A DNA stretch of 64,000 nt from Fundidesulfovibrio sp049322415 (GCA_049322415.1 JBMORI010000085.1:1-64000), one strand, 5' to 3'. Shown: positions 33,736 through 41,604, counted from the stretch's first letter. Notes: generated by a model from the letters alone, not told the origin. Made by a program: numbers and translations.

Positions 33736-34480
33736 CGGTCCTCTCCTTGGGCGGCACGAACGAGGAGAGCTTGTCCCGCACCAGCAGGGGGTTGTTGTTC
33801 TGAAGGATGCAGCGCGCCCCCTCGAAGATGATCTCCAGGTTGAGCACCTCCTGCTGGGTGCGCGCCCTGAGCTTGCCCGCCACGGGCAGAAAGAAGAGGT
33901 TGGCCAAGAGCGCTCCGTAGAATGTGGTCAGAAGGGCCACGGCCATGGCCGGGCCGAGGCTCTTGGGGTCGGAGAGGCGGCCCAGCATCTGCACCAGGCC
34001 GATGAGCGTGCCTATGAGTCCGAAGGCCGGGGAGAACGTGCCGAGCGAGCGGAAAACCGTCTCGCCGATCTGGTGGCGGCGCTTGAGGGAGTGTATCTCT
34101 ATGCGCAGCGTGTCGTGGATGAGGTTCGGGTTGGCGTTGTCGGAAATGAGCTTGCAGGCCTTCTTGAGGACCACATTGTCCGTGCGGATGTTCTCCAGCG
34201 CCAGCAACCCCTCCCGGCGCGATATCTCCGCGATGCGCACCATCACGTTGACCACTTCCTGGGCCGTGACCTTGCGCGAGGCGAAGATCTTGAACCCGGC
34301 GTTGAAGGCCTGTATCACCTCCTCCACCGGGTGGCTGACGCAAATGGCCGCCAGCGTGCCGCCTATGACGATCATGGCGCTGGGTGGGTCCAGGAACTGG
34401 AGGAACGATCCCCCCATGATGATCGCGCCGGCGACCAGCCCGACACCCGTGAGCAAGCCCAGCAAAGTCGCGAAATCCAT
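33725..34480 (-). CDS. motA: Flagellar stator protein MotA (PomA-like)
   Basis: 251 residues with four membrane spans (FATLLGLLTGVGLVAGAII; PPSAMIVIGGTLAAICVS; AFGLIGTLIGLVQMLGRL; AMAVALLTTFYGALLANLFF) and a cytoplasmic loop with the charged residues that contact FliG (about 80-150). It forms the ion channel with MotB. Sequence is nearer to the PomA/Na+-type than E. coli MotA, but the ion cannot be settled. It is first in the minus-strand motA-motB-pilZ-accC overlap chain and is divergent from punA, 48 bp away. Confidence 0.94.
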   Translation of the reverse strand: MDFATLLGLLTGVGLVAGAIIMGGSFLQFLDPPSAMIVIGGTLAAICVSHPVEEVIQAFNAGFKIFASRKVTAQEVVNVMVRIAEISRREGLLALENIRTDNVVLKKACKLISDNANPNLIHDTLRIEIHSLKRRHQIGETVFRSLGTFSPAFGLIGTLIGLVQMLGRLSDPKSLGPAMAVALLTTFYGALLANLFFLPVAGKLRARTQQEVLNLEIIFEGARCILQNNNPLLVRDKLSSFVPPKERTVGR

Positions 34481-34528
34481 CGGTCACCTCTCCAGCGAAT
34501 CAGTAACTCTTTCCGGAAGGCGAGACAA

Positions 34529-35353
34529 ATGCAAGACGAAACACCCGTGAATGCGGCCGCCTTCTGGCTCAGGGATGCCCTCCCGCCTGCGTTCGCCCCC
34601 AAGGCGGCGGTCATCCTCGGCACCGGCCTGGGCTGCGGCGTCCAAGGCATGGAGGAGCTTTGCTCCTTCGCCTACGGGGACATCCCCGGGCTCCCCCGTT
34701 CAACCGTGCAAGGCCATGACGGCAGACTGGCGGCCGGCAGGCTCTCCGGCACGGACATCCTGGCCTGGATGGGCAGGCTCCATCTCTACGAGGGCTACAC
34801 TCCCGAGGAGGTGTGCCGGGGCGTGAGGGTGTCGGCCCTGCTGGGCGCGCGCACGCTCGTGGCGGCCAACGCGGCCGGAGCGCTGCGTCCGCTCCACAAG
34901 CCCGGGGAATTACTGGCCATCACCGACCATGTCAACTTGACGGGCAAGACCCCGCTTTCAGGCTCGAACGTCGATGCGTGGGGTCCCCGTTTTCCCGACA
35001 TGAGCCGCGCCTATTCCCCGAGACTGCTGGAGGCGGCCGAGGCAGAGGCCATGCGGCTTGGGATACGCCTTGAGAAAGGAGTCTACGCGGGCGTGCACGG
35101 CCCGCAACTGGAGACCCCCGCCGAGACGAGAATGCTCAGGCTCCTGGGCGCGGACGCCGTGGGCATGTCCACCGTCATGGAGGTCATCGCCGCCCGGCAC
35201 ATGGGAATGGAGGTGCTCGGCATATCCTGCCTGGTGAACAAGAACCTCCCCGACTGCATGGCCGAAGTGACCATCGAGGAGGTCCTGGCAGTGGCCGAAA
35301 TCGCGGGGAATAAACTCTGCCGTCTGCTCCCGGCGCTGGCGGAACATTTCTAG
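34529..35353 (+). CDS. punA: Purine nucleoside phosphorylase
   Basis: 274 residues of the trimeric PNP family. Motifs: VILGTGLGCGVQ (phosphate loop), STVQGHDGRL, MGRLHLYEGYTPEEV, AANAAGALRP, ITDHVNLTG, GVHGPQLETPAETRM and GADAVGMSTVMEVIAARHMG. It splits purine nucleosides with phosphate to base and ribose-1-phosphate in the salvage pathway. ATG 34529 has a GGAAGG site; the open frame runs further upstream but there it is antisense to motA. No other purine genes are adjacent. Confidence 0.93.
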   Translation: MQDETPVNAAAFWLRDALPPAFAPKAAVILGTGLGCGVQGMEELCSFAYGDIPGLPRSTVQGHDGRLAAGRLSGTDILAWMGRLHLYEGYTPEEVCRGVRVSALLGARTLVAANAAGALRPLHKPGELLAITDHVNLTGKTPLSGSNVDAWGPRFPDMSRAYSPRLLEAAEAEAMRLGIRLEKGVYAGVHGPQLETPAETRMLRLLGADAVGMSTVMEVIAARHMGMEVLGISCLVNKNLPDCMAEVTIEEVLAVAEIAGNKLCRLLPALAEHF

Positions 35354-35404
35354 ACAGAGTCCCCCGTTTGACATCGGACGCGTCTTCTGACAGCCCCTCA
35401 TTCC

Positions 35405-36382
35405 ATGAACACGCCCCCCATCTCCCTGGACTCGTTGGCCATCGAAAAAACCACCCTGGCATGGCTCAAGGCCCTCAAGGCCATGAACCTGCCCCCCGTC
35501 TCCCAGACGCCCGTGGACCAGCTCCGGGCCGGTCTGGAGGCAAACCAGGCCAGGCTGAAGGACAAGCCCAAGGCGCTCTCGGACGACCTGGACATACCCG
35601 CCGGGCCAGGCGGCAAGGTGAGCGTCCGCCTGCTGCGCCCCTCCGGCGTGCCCGGCAAGCGCCCCATCGTGGTCTACCTGCACGGCGGCGGATGGGTGAA
35701 CGGCTCGCCGGACACGCACGACCGCTTCGCCCGCGACATCGTGAACGCCTCGGGCGCGGCCATGGCCGTGGTGCACTACTCCCGCTCGCCGGAAGTCCGC
35801 CACCCCGCCGCCCTTGAAGAGTGCTACGCGGTCACCGCATGGCTGGCCGAAAACGGCGGAGCGCTGGGCCTGGACGAATCGCGCATCGCCCTGCTAGGCG
35901 ACAGCTCCGGCGGCAACCTGGCCGCCGCCGTCGCCCTGCTGGCCCATCGGCGCGGCGGACCGGCCATCCGCCACCAGACCCTCATCTACCCCGTGGTGGA
36001 CGCCTCCTGCTCCACACCATCATATGAGATGTACGCCGAAGGCCTGAACCTCACCCGCGACGCCATGCGCTGGTACTGGGAACAGTACGCCCCGGACGAG
36101 GCCGCGCGGGCAGGCGGCACGGCCTCGGTGCTGCACGCGCCCAAGGAGGACCTGGCCGGGATGCCCTCCACGCTCCTGGTGACGGCCGAGTTCGACGTTT
36201 TGCGCGACGAGGGCGAGGCCTTCGCCGCGAAGCTCCTCAAGGCGGGGGTGGCGGTCACTGCCACGCGCTACCTGGGCACCGTGCACGCCTTCGCCTCCAA
36301 CAACGCCCTGGCCAACACCCCGGCCACCAGGGCGCTGGTGGCCCAGGTGGGCAACGCCATCAGGGAAGCGTTCAGGATTTAG
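35405..36382 (+). CDS. Alpha/beta hydrolase of the hormone-sensitive lipase family
   Basis: 325 residues. It has the oxyanion-hole motif HGGGW at 93-97, the nucleophile elbow GDSSGG (Ser167), an acid in LVTAEFDVLRDEG and the catalytic His in LGTVHAFASN. The N-terminal cap (1-60) is helical. It is a cytoplasmic esterase of the HSL (bacterial type IV) family; the natural ester is unknown. It stands 51 bp after punA, and the element at 36408 follows. Confidence 0.88.
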   Translation: MNTPPISLDSLAIEKTTLAWLKALKAMNLPPVSQTPVDQLRAGLEANQARLKDKPKALSDDLDIPAGPGGKVSVRLLRPSGVPGKRPIVVYLHGGGWVNGSPDTHDRFARDIVNASGAAMAVVHYSRSPEVRHPAALEECYAVTAWLAENGGALGLDESRIALLGDSSGGNLAAAVALLAHRRGGPAIRHQTLIYPVVDASCSTPSYEMYAEGLNLTRDAMRWYWEQYAPDEAARAGGTASVLHAPKEDLAGMPSTLLVTAEFDVLRDEGEAFAAKLLKAGVAVTATRYLGTVHAFASNNALANTPATRALVAQVGNAIREAFRI

Positions 36383-36407
36383 GAAGAAGGCAGAGGGAAA
36401 GATTCCC

Positions 36408-36443
36408 CCGGCGGCCAGGGGGGAGAAGCATCCCCCTGGACCC
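36408..36443 (+). repeat. Intergenic stem-loop repeat element, copy D
   Basis: CCGGCGG is followed by the hairpin CCAGGGGG/CCCCCTGG (36415-36422 with 36432-36439) and ACCC. It shares the CCGGCGG anchor and the closing ACCC with copies A and B, while the stem sequence differs but stays paired. It lies between two convergent genes. Confidence 0.5.
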
Positions 36444-36448
36444 GGCTC

Positions 36449-37024
36449 TTACGCGTTCAGCTTCTTCATCACCCAGGCCATGTTGCGTCCAAGGTCGCGC
36501 ATGGTCTTGATGCCTTCCTGGTCGTTCTCCACCTGTCCGGGTTCGCGTCCGAAGCCCATGTTCCAGTAGCTGGAGCCCGGAACGACCATCTGCCCGATGA
36601 AGAAGAAGGAGTTGAGGGAGTTGAAGGTCTGCATGCCTCCGCCCCGGCGCAGCGCCACCACGGCCGCGCCCACCTTGCGGGCGAACATGTCGTCGCAGGC
36701 GCGCGCCACCATGCCAGCGCGCTCGATCACGGCGCGAAGCCCGGCGGTGACGTCCGCGAAATAGGTGGGGGAGGCAAGGATGATGCCGTCGGCGGCCAGC
36801 ATCTGCTCGATGAGCCCGTTCATGGCGTCCTTCTTGACGGCGCAGCGCTTGTCCTTGCGCTTGAAACACTCGTAGCAGGCGATGCAGCCAGTGAGCTTCA
36901 CGCCGGAGAGCTGCTCCATGCGCGTCTCGATTCCTTCCTTCTCAAGCTCCTCGAAAACCGCGCGCACCATGATGGCGGTGTTGCCGTCCTTGCGCGCGCT
37001 TCCGTTTATGGCCAGCACTTTCAT
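36449..37024 (-). CDS. Flavodoxin-like NAD(P)H-dependent FMN reductase with Cys cluster
   Basis: 191 residues with a flavodoxin fold. The FMN phosphate loop is GSARKDGNTA (8-17), and SPTYFADVTAGLRAVIERAG is the second FMN-contact region. Residues 47-61 contain CIACYECFKRKDKRC, the iron-sulfur-type cluster found in the ISF/NADPH-dependent reductase group of anaerobes. It may reduce quinones or protect against oxidants; the partner is unknown. It is 13 bp after the LUD gene on the same strand. Confidence 0.85.
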   Translation of the reverse strand: MKVLAINGSARKDGNTAIMVRAVFEELEKEGIETRMEQLSGVKLTGCIACYECFKRKDKRCAVKKDAMNGLIEQMLAADGIILASPTYFADVTAGLRAVIERAGMVARACDDMFARKVGAAVVALRRGGGMQTFNSLNSFFFIGQMVVPGSSYWNMGFGREPGQVENDQEGIKTMRDLGRNMAWVMKKLNA

Positions 37025-37037
37025 TGTGGCAAGTCTC

Positions 37038-37691
37038 CTAGAAGCCCAGATCTTCGTTGATGAGGATCACGGTGGTGCGCTCCTTGGGGGCGGATTTCAC
37101 CGTGATCGTCCAGGTGTTGCAGATGCGCTCGGGCGAGGGGCAGTCCTCACAGCGGTGCGTGGCGACGCAGGGGGTCTTCTTGGAGAGCCGCGCGGCGTTG
37201 ACCGGCGCGGCCAGGTCGCGGATGCGCTCCATGGCGGCGAACTCGTCGGAACAGAGTTTGTTGCGTCCCGCCAGGACGATGACCTTCTTGGGGCCGAACG
37301 CGAGCGAGGCCACGCGGTTTCCGGTGCCGTCGAGGTTCACCAGGGCGCCGGTCTCGGTGACGGCGTTGGTGCTGGTGATGAACAGGTCGCACAGGAGGGC
37401 CTGGCGGCGCAGTTCGATCATCTCGGCCGGGGGCAGGGAGTAGTTGTAGGTGTCGAATATCTTGAGCCCCGGCAGAGCCTTGACCGCATCATAGAGTCCG
37501 GAGCCGGCCACGGTCATTGAGCCGCCGAAGGCGGCAGACGCGGGCGCGAACGAAGGGATGAGCGTCTCCAGGACCAGCTTCTTGGCTTCCTCGGCGGTTT
37601 CCGCCACATGGGCGGCGAAGTTGTTCTTCTTGAGCGCCTTGGCGGTCTGCTCAAGACGGGCCCTGTAAAACTCGGTGAGCTTGGGATGCAT
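37038..37691 (-). CDS. LUD domain protein (LutC/YkgG type)
   Basis: 217 residues, a single LUD domain: FGGSMTVAGSGLYDAVK, LLCDLFITSTNAVTETGALVNLDGTGNRVASLAFGPKKVIVLAGRNKL. The C-terminal part has Cys residues (THRCEDCPSPERIC) that may hold a metal or disulfide. LUD proteins act in lactate use and related redox steps. A full lutABC operon is absent, so this is an isolated member next to the flavodoxin-like reductase. The function is unsettled. Confidence 0.85.
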   Translation of the reverse strand: MHPKLTEFYRARLEQTAKALKKNNFAAHVAETAEEAKKLVLETLIPSFAPASAAFGGSMTVAGSGLYDAVKALPGLKIFDTYNYSLPPAEMIELRRQALLCDLFITSTNAVTETGALVNLDGTGNRVASLAFGPKKVIVLAGRNKLCSDEFAAMERIRDLAAPVNAARLSKKTPCVATHRCEDCPSPERICNTWTITVKSAPKERTTVILINEDLGF

Positions 37692-37791
37692 GGCGAGTCC
37701 TTGTTGACAGAAGGGTTTAGGGGTTTTACGACTCCGTGGTCCTTACCTCCGGGCGTCACGCAAGTCCAGCGGGCTGGTCCGGCGTTTATTC

Positions 37792-37820
37792 TTGACTCCG
37801 GGAACTTCCGAGGCTATTAG
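37792..37820 (+). promoter_or_regulatory. Sigma-70 promoter of the rpmH-rnpA operon
   Basis: TTGACT (37792-37797), a 17-base spacer and TATTAG (37815-37820) form a close sigma-70 match. Transcription should begin near 37827, giving a 19-base leader to ATG 37846 and 32 bases to rpmH ATG 37859. It lies 100 bp past the LUD gene start on the other strand. Confidence 0.75.
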
Positions 37821-37845
37821 GCCGAGTTCCATTTTTCACCACGAC

Positions 37846-38370
37846 ATGGAGACGAAGCATGAAAAGAACATACCAGCCTTCCAACACCAGGCGCAAACGC
37901 ACCCACGGCTTCCTGGTGCGCTCCCGCACGAAGAACGGCAGGGCGATCATCCGCCGCCGCCGGGCCAAGGGCCGCAAACGCCTGGGCGTCTAGGTTTCCC
38001 CAAAGCCTATCACCTGGTCAGGCGCCGGGAATTCCTCGACTGCTACGAGCGGGGACGGCGCTACCACTCCAAAGGTTTCATCCTTTTCGTGCTCGACCGG
38101 CCCGTCCCACCCGATCACTGGCGGGTGGGGCTGGCCGTGAGCAGGAAAACCGGCCACGCCGTGCTGAGAAACCGGGTGAAAAGGCTCTTGAGGGAATTCT
38201 TCCGGCTTCACGGCCCCCAGCTCCCCGGCGGGATCGACATCGTGGCGGTTCCAAAGAAACACCTGGACGCAAACGGCCTGACGCTCGACATCCTCACCAA
38301 GGACATCGAGCCGGTTCTCTCGAAACTCAAGGCCAGCCCGGAACGCCCGCCCCGCCGAGAAGCTCCCTGA
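37846..38370 (+). CDS. rnpA: RNase P protein component with N-terminal extension encompassing rpmH
   Basis: Conserved RnpA core begins at about residue 50 of this frame (LGFPKAYHLVRRREFLDCYE) and contains the signature GLAVSRKTGHAVLRNRVKRL. It is the protein subunit of tRNA 5' processing. No ATG, GTG or TTG lies between the rpmH start and that core, so the first usable start is ATG 37846, which makes a 174-residue protein whose first 49 residues are read from the rpmH region in another frame (Pro/His/Gln-rich). The only other upstream start is TTG 37792, in the -35 box. The ATG shares its position with the rpmH ribosome site. Start and extension need proof; the core is certain. Confidence 0.75.
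   Translation: METKHEKNIPAFQHQAQTHPRLPGALPHEERQGDHPPPPGQGPQTPGRLGFPKAYHLVRRREFLDCYERGRRYHSKGFILFVLDRPVPPDHWRVGLAVSRKTGHAVLRNRVKRLLREFFRLHGPQLPGGIDIVAVPKKHLDANGLTLDILTKDIEPVLSKLKASPERPPRREAP
37859..37993 (+). CDS. rpmH: Ribosomal protein L34 (nested in rnpA in a different frame)
   Basis: A 44-residue basic protein, MKRTYQPSNTRRKRTHGFLV onward, ending KGRKRLGV: the complete L34 sequence. The ribosome site GGAG (37848-37851) lies seven bases before the ATG. It sits in the second reading frame relative to the rnpA frame that runs straight through it. L34 and RnpA are usually adjacent; here the small gene is wholly inside the rnpA frame. Highly expressed housekeeping gene behind a good promoter. 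Confidence 0.96.
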   Translation: MKRTYQPSNTRRKRTHGFLVRSRTKNGRAIIRRRRAKGRKRLGV

Positions 38371-38448
38371 AGAGGGGGCATGCCGGACGGGTCCGCACGC
38401 AAGGATGGCGGACCCTCAATCCAGGCCGAAAGGCCCGGTCGGGATACT

Positions 38449-38715
38449 ATGCAAAGGCTTTTATTGGCGCTCATCGCCTTGTACCGGTATTGCATTTCCC
38501 CGCTCATCCCGGGGCATTGCCGGTTCACTCCATCCTGTTCGGAGTACGCCCGCGAGGCCGTGCTCCGTTTCGGTCCTCTTCGCGGTTCCCTTCTCGCCGC
38601 CTGGCGGCTCATTCGCTGCCAGCCCCTTTGCAAGCCCGGCTACGACCCCGTTCCCCAAACCCTGAGCTGGCACGCGCTCGCCCCGCGTCGCCGCGCGCGG
38701 CTTGCCGCGAAATAG
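38449..38715 (+). CDS. yidD: Membrane protein insertion efficiency factor YidD
   Basis: 88 residues: an amphipathic N-terminal helix (QRLLLALIALYRYCISPL), then the family signature RFTPSCSEYAREAVLRFGP and RLIRCQPLCKPGYDPVP with its conserved Cys residues. YidD helps YidC insert membrane proteins. ATG 38449 is chosen because the family N-terminus starts there; the upstream in-frame ATG has no ribosome site. It sits in the classical rpmH-rnpA-yidD-yidC-jag order. Confidence 0.92.
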   Translation: MQRLLLALIALYRYCISPLIPGHCRFTPSCSEYAREAVLRFGPLRGSLLAAWRLIRCQPLCKPGYDPVPQTLSWHALAPRRRARLAAK

Positions 38716-38725
38716 GACGTTTCCA

Positions 38726-40330
38726 ATGGAAAACAACAAGCGCGTTTTGCTCGCCATCGTCTTGTGCCTGGGCGTTCTCATCGCCTGGCAGTATTTCTTC
38801 CCCCAAAACGCCTTGATCCAGAAGGCGCCTCAGGAACAGGGCCAGCAGGCCTCCCCGGCCCCGGCCAAGCCCGCGGGCAAACCCGACGCCGCCATGGCAG
38901 CCGCCGAGCCGCTGCCGGGACAGCCCATCGTCATCACCACGCCCCTCTACAAGGCCACCCTGCTCAACACCGGCGGCGTGCTCCAGCACTTCAGCCTGAG
39001 CAAGTACAAGCTCTCCATGGCCAAGGACTCCCCCAACATGGACCTGGTGTCCGGCCAGTCCGGCGCCAAGGCTCCCATGGGCCTCATCGTGGACGGCAAG
39101 GCCTCCTGGCGCGACGCCCAGTGGACCACCGGCGCCAAGGACACCACCGTCGAGCCCGGCAAGTCCGTCACCCTGACCTTCGACGGCGTCCTCGGCGGCC
39201 TGACCATTAAGCGCGAGCTGACCTTCCACGCGGACAAGTACGAGATCGACGAGTCCGTCACCCTGGTCTCCCAGACGGCGCAGGTCACCCGCCTGGCGTT
39301 CACCCTGGCGGCGGGCAGCCTCACCGGCGGCGAGGACAACTACAACCCCACTCTGGCGGCCTATTTCGCGAAGAGCCTGGAGACATACTCGAGCCTTGAC
39401 GATCTCAAGGACGGCAAGGTGGTCGAGTCCGGCGGCAAGTGGGCCGCCGTCGAGAGCAACTACTTCATCTCCGCGCTGATTCCCTCGGGCGAGGCGATCC
39501 TCAAGCTCCAGCACACCGGCGGCGTGACCCGGCTGGCCGCCGAGAAGGACGGCATCTCGCTTGCTCCCGGGCAGCCCGCGCAGATAAAGAACAGCTACTA
39601 CCTGGGCCCCAAGGAGCGCGGCGCCCTGGCCCAGGCCCCCGGCAACCTCCAGGCCGCCCTGGACTACGGCTGGTTCCACGTCCTGGCCGAAGCCTGCCTG
39701 TGGCTTCTGCACTTCCTCTACGGCTACGTGCACAACTACGGCGTGGCCATCATCATCCTTACCGTCATCATCAAGCTCCTGTTCTGGCCGCTCTCGCAGA
39801 AGAGCTACCAGTCCATGGAGAAGATGCGCAAGCTCCAGCCCATGATGGCCGCCATCCGCGAGAAGCACGGCGAGGACCGCCAGAAGATGAACGAGGAGCT
39901 CATGCAGCTCTACAAGACCTACAAGGTCAACCCGGCGGGCGGCTGCCTGCCCATCCTGGTGCAGATCCCCGTGTTCTTCGGCCTCTACCAGGCGCTTCTG
40001 AACTCCATCGAACTCAGGCACGCGCCGTTCATCGCCCACGTCCCCTTCACCAGCATCACGTGGCTGGCAGACCTCTCCGCCAAGGACCCCTTCTACGTGA
40101 CGCCCCTCATCATGGGCGCCACCATGTTCATACAGCAGAAGATGTCTCCCCCTCCCGGAGACCCCACCCAGGCCAAGATCATGCTGTTCATGCCCGTGAT
40201 CTTCACCTTCATGTTCCTGAACTTCCCCTCGGGTCTGGTCATCTACTGGCTGGTGAACAACGTGCTCTCCATCGCTCAGCAGGGCCTGCTCATGAAAGGA
40301 AGCGCCCAGCCGGCGGCCAAGAAGGCCTAG
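38726..40330 (+). CDS. yidC: Membrane protein insertase YidC
   Basis: 534 residues. An N-terminal span (KRVLLAIVLCLGVLIAWQYFF), a large periplasmic beta domain (50-340) and the conserved C-terminal five-span core (YGYVHNYGVAIIILTVIIKL ... MRKLQPMMAAIREKHGEDRQ ... NPAGGCLPILVQIPVFFGLY ... FPSGLVIYWLVNNVLSIAQQ). It inserts proteins into the inner membrane alone or with SecYEG. Length fits Gram-negative YidC. AGGA precedes the ATG, and the gene is 10 bp after yidD. Confidence 0.96.
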   Translation: MENNKRVLLAIVLCLGVLIAWQYFFPQNALIQKAPQEQGQQASPAPAKPAGKPDAAMAAAEPLPGQPIVITTPLYKATLLNTGGVLQHFSLSKYKLSMAKDSPNMDLVSGQSGAKAPMGLIVDGKASWRDAQWTTGAKDTTVEPGKSVTLTFDGVLGGLTIKRELTFHADKYEIDESVTLVSQTAQVTRLAFTLAAGSLTGGEDNYNPTLAAYFAKSLETYSSLDDLKDGKVVESGGKWAAVESNYFISALIPSGEAILKLQHTGGVTRLAAEKDGISLAPGQPAQIKNSYYLGPKERGALAQAPGNLQAALDYGWFHVLAEACLWLLHFLYGYVHNYGVAIIILTVIIKLLFWPLSQKSYQSMEKMRKLQPMMAAIREKHGEDRQKMNEELMQLYKTYKVNPAGGCLPILVQIPVFFGLYQALLNSIELRHAPFIAHVPFTSITWLADLSAKDPFYVTPLIMGATMFIQQKMSPPPGDPTQAKIMLFMPVIFTFMFLNFPSGLVIYWLVNNVLSIAQQGLLMKGSAQPAAKKA

Positions 40331-40339
40331 GAGTCCCAT

Positions 40340-41398
40340 ATGAGCGACTTCAACACCTTCTCCGGCAAGACCGTCGATGACGCCATCGGCGAGGCCTGCC
40401 GCTTCTTCGCCACCGAGCGCGACAAGCTGGAGGTGGAGATCATAACCGGAGGCTCCACCGGCATCTTCGGGCTGGTGGGCAAGAAAAAGGCGCAGATCAG
40501 GGCCCGCCGCAGGATCGACCCGGCGCTGGCCGCGCTCATCAAGGAAGACGAGCGCCAGGCCAAATCCGCAAGGGATTCCAAGGCGGCCAGACAAGCCGGT
40601 CCCGGCCAGCCGGCCGAGCCCGTTGAAGTCCAGACTGAGCCCCGGGAAGTCCAGCCCGAGGCCCCCGTGGAGATGCCCTCCAGCGGGGAGCGCTCCCGCA
40701 AGCCCCGCGAACAGGGGCGCGACAGGCCCCGAAAGGGCAGGGAGCACAAGGGCGAATCCGGCGGCGATCCGCGCCAGGAGCGCGCCGTCAAGGAGCAGTC
40801 CGATCGCCAGAGGCCCGAGCGGCAGCGCCAGGAGAAGCCCAAACCCGCCCCCAGGCAGCGCCGCGAGCACGACGAGGACGACTCGCCCGAAGGGCACGAT
40901 CAGACTCCCGCCTCGCCCGAACTCATCGCCCTGGCCGGCGAGATCATGACCCGCCTGCTAACCCCCATCCTCGAGCAGGAGCCCAGGATGGAGATCGAGG
41001 GCACCGCTGGCCGCCTGAGCATCCTCATCCAGGACGAGGAGCATTCGGGGCTTCTCATCGGCCGGGAGGGTCAGACCCTGGCAGCCCTTCAATACCTGGC
41101 CAACCGCATCATGGCCCGCCTCTGGGAGACTCCGGTGCGGGTGCAGGTGAACACCGGCGAGTACCGCGAGAAGCAGGACGACAACCTGCGCAAGATGGCC
41201 GCCTTCCTTGCCGACAAGGCCAGGAACCTGGGCCGTCCGCAGAGCACCAAGCCCCTCTCCTCCTACCACCGCCGGGTTATCCATCTGGCGCTCCAGGGAG
41301 ACGAGACCATCCAGACCCGCAGCAAGGGCGACGGCCCCATGAAGCGGGTGATCATCGTGCCCAGGCGCTCAAAGCCGGATCAACCGCCCGCTCAGTAG
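40340..41398 (+). CDS. jag: Jag/KhpB RNA-binding protein
   Basis: 352 residues. The Jag_N domain (1-60: FSGKTVDDAIGEACRFFATE ... TGIFGLVGKKKAQIRARR) is followed by a long Arg/Glu/Pro/Gln-rich linker (70-195), a KH domain (205-280, LLIGREGQTLAALQYLANRIM) and an R3H domain (LSSYHRRVIHLALQGD). KhpB proteins bind RNA, often with KhpA, and affect division and sRNA networks. The linker of about 120 charged residues is unusually long. It ends the operon and a strong terminator follows. Confidence 0.9.
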   Translation: MSDFNTFSGKTVDDAIGEACRFFATERDKLEVEIITGGSTGIFGLVGKKKAQIRARRRIDPALAALIKEDERQAKSARDSKAARQAGPGQPAEPVEVQTEPREVQPEAPVEMPSSGERSRKPREQGRDRPRKGREHKGESGGDPRQERAVKEQSDRQRPERQRQEKPKPAPRQRREHDEDDSPEGHDQTPASPELIALAGEIMTRLLTPILEQEPRMEIEGTAGRLSILIQDEEHSGLLIGREGQTLAALQYLANRIMARLWETPVRVQVNTGEYREKQDDNLRKMAAFLADKARNLGRPQSTKPLSSYHRRVIHLALQGDETIQTRSKGDGPMKRVIIVPRRSKPDQPPAQ

Positions 41399-41425
41399 AA
41401 AGCGCTGATGCAAGCGTCGCTATCG

Positions 41426-41453
41426 AGGCCGGGGGCGACCCCGGCCTTTTCCT
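41426..41453 (+). terminator. Terminator of the rpmH-jag operon
   Basis: AGGCCGGGG (41426-41434), loop GCGA, CCCCGGCCT (41439-41447), then TTTTCC. A nine-pair stem with a T-run, 28 bp past the jag stop. Confidence 0.85.
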
Positions 41454-41569
41454 TTGGTCATTCGGCGGCAGCTCACGCCGGGCGTTTTTCCGGTTCGAAG
41501 CCGTCATCACCCGGCTCAATTCACGGCAGGAAAGCGGAACGCCCCGCCTCTCCCATCTTGACGCCTCCC

Positions 41570-41583
41570 CGGGGACGACCCCG
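41570..41583 (+). promoter_or_regulatory. ACGA-loop hairpin before gdx, possible half of a guanidine-II riboswitch
   Basis: CGGGG (41570-41574) pairs with CCCCG (41579-41583) around loop ACGA, 11 bases upstream of the AAGGAGA ribosome site (41592-41598). Guanidine-II (mini-ykkC) riboswitches consist of two such hairpins with ACGR loops and often sit before SMR exporters. I could not find a convincing second hairpin nearby (the GCGA-loop stem at 41426 belongs to the jag terminator), so this is a weak candidate. Confidence 0.25.
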
Positions 41584-41604
41584 CAAACCGCAAGGAGACA
41601 CTCC

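Noticed and set aside
33422..34528. N-terminal extension of the purine nucleoside phosphorylase frame
   Set aside because: It runs antisense through motA and motB. ATG 34529 has its own ribosome site and starts the usual family length.
37692..41398. Replication origin beside rpmH
   Set aside because: rpmH-rnpA-yidC often lies near oriC, but no dnaA, dnaN or DnaA-box cluster is visible in the window.
41426..41447. Second hairpin of a guanidine-II riboswitch
   Set aside because: The loop is GCGA, not ACGR, it is followed by a T-run and it lies 28 bp after jag, so it is the jag operon terminator and is about 120 bp from the ACGA hairpin.
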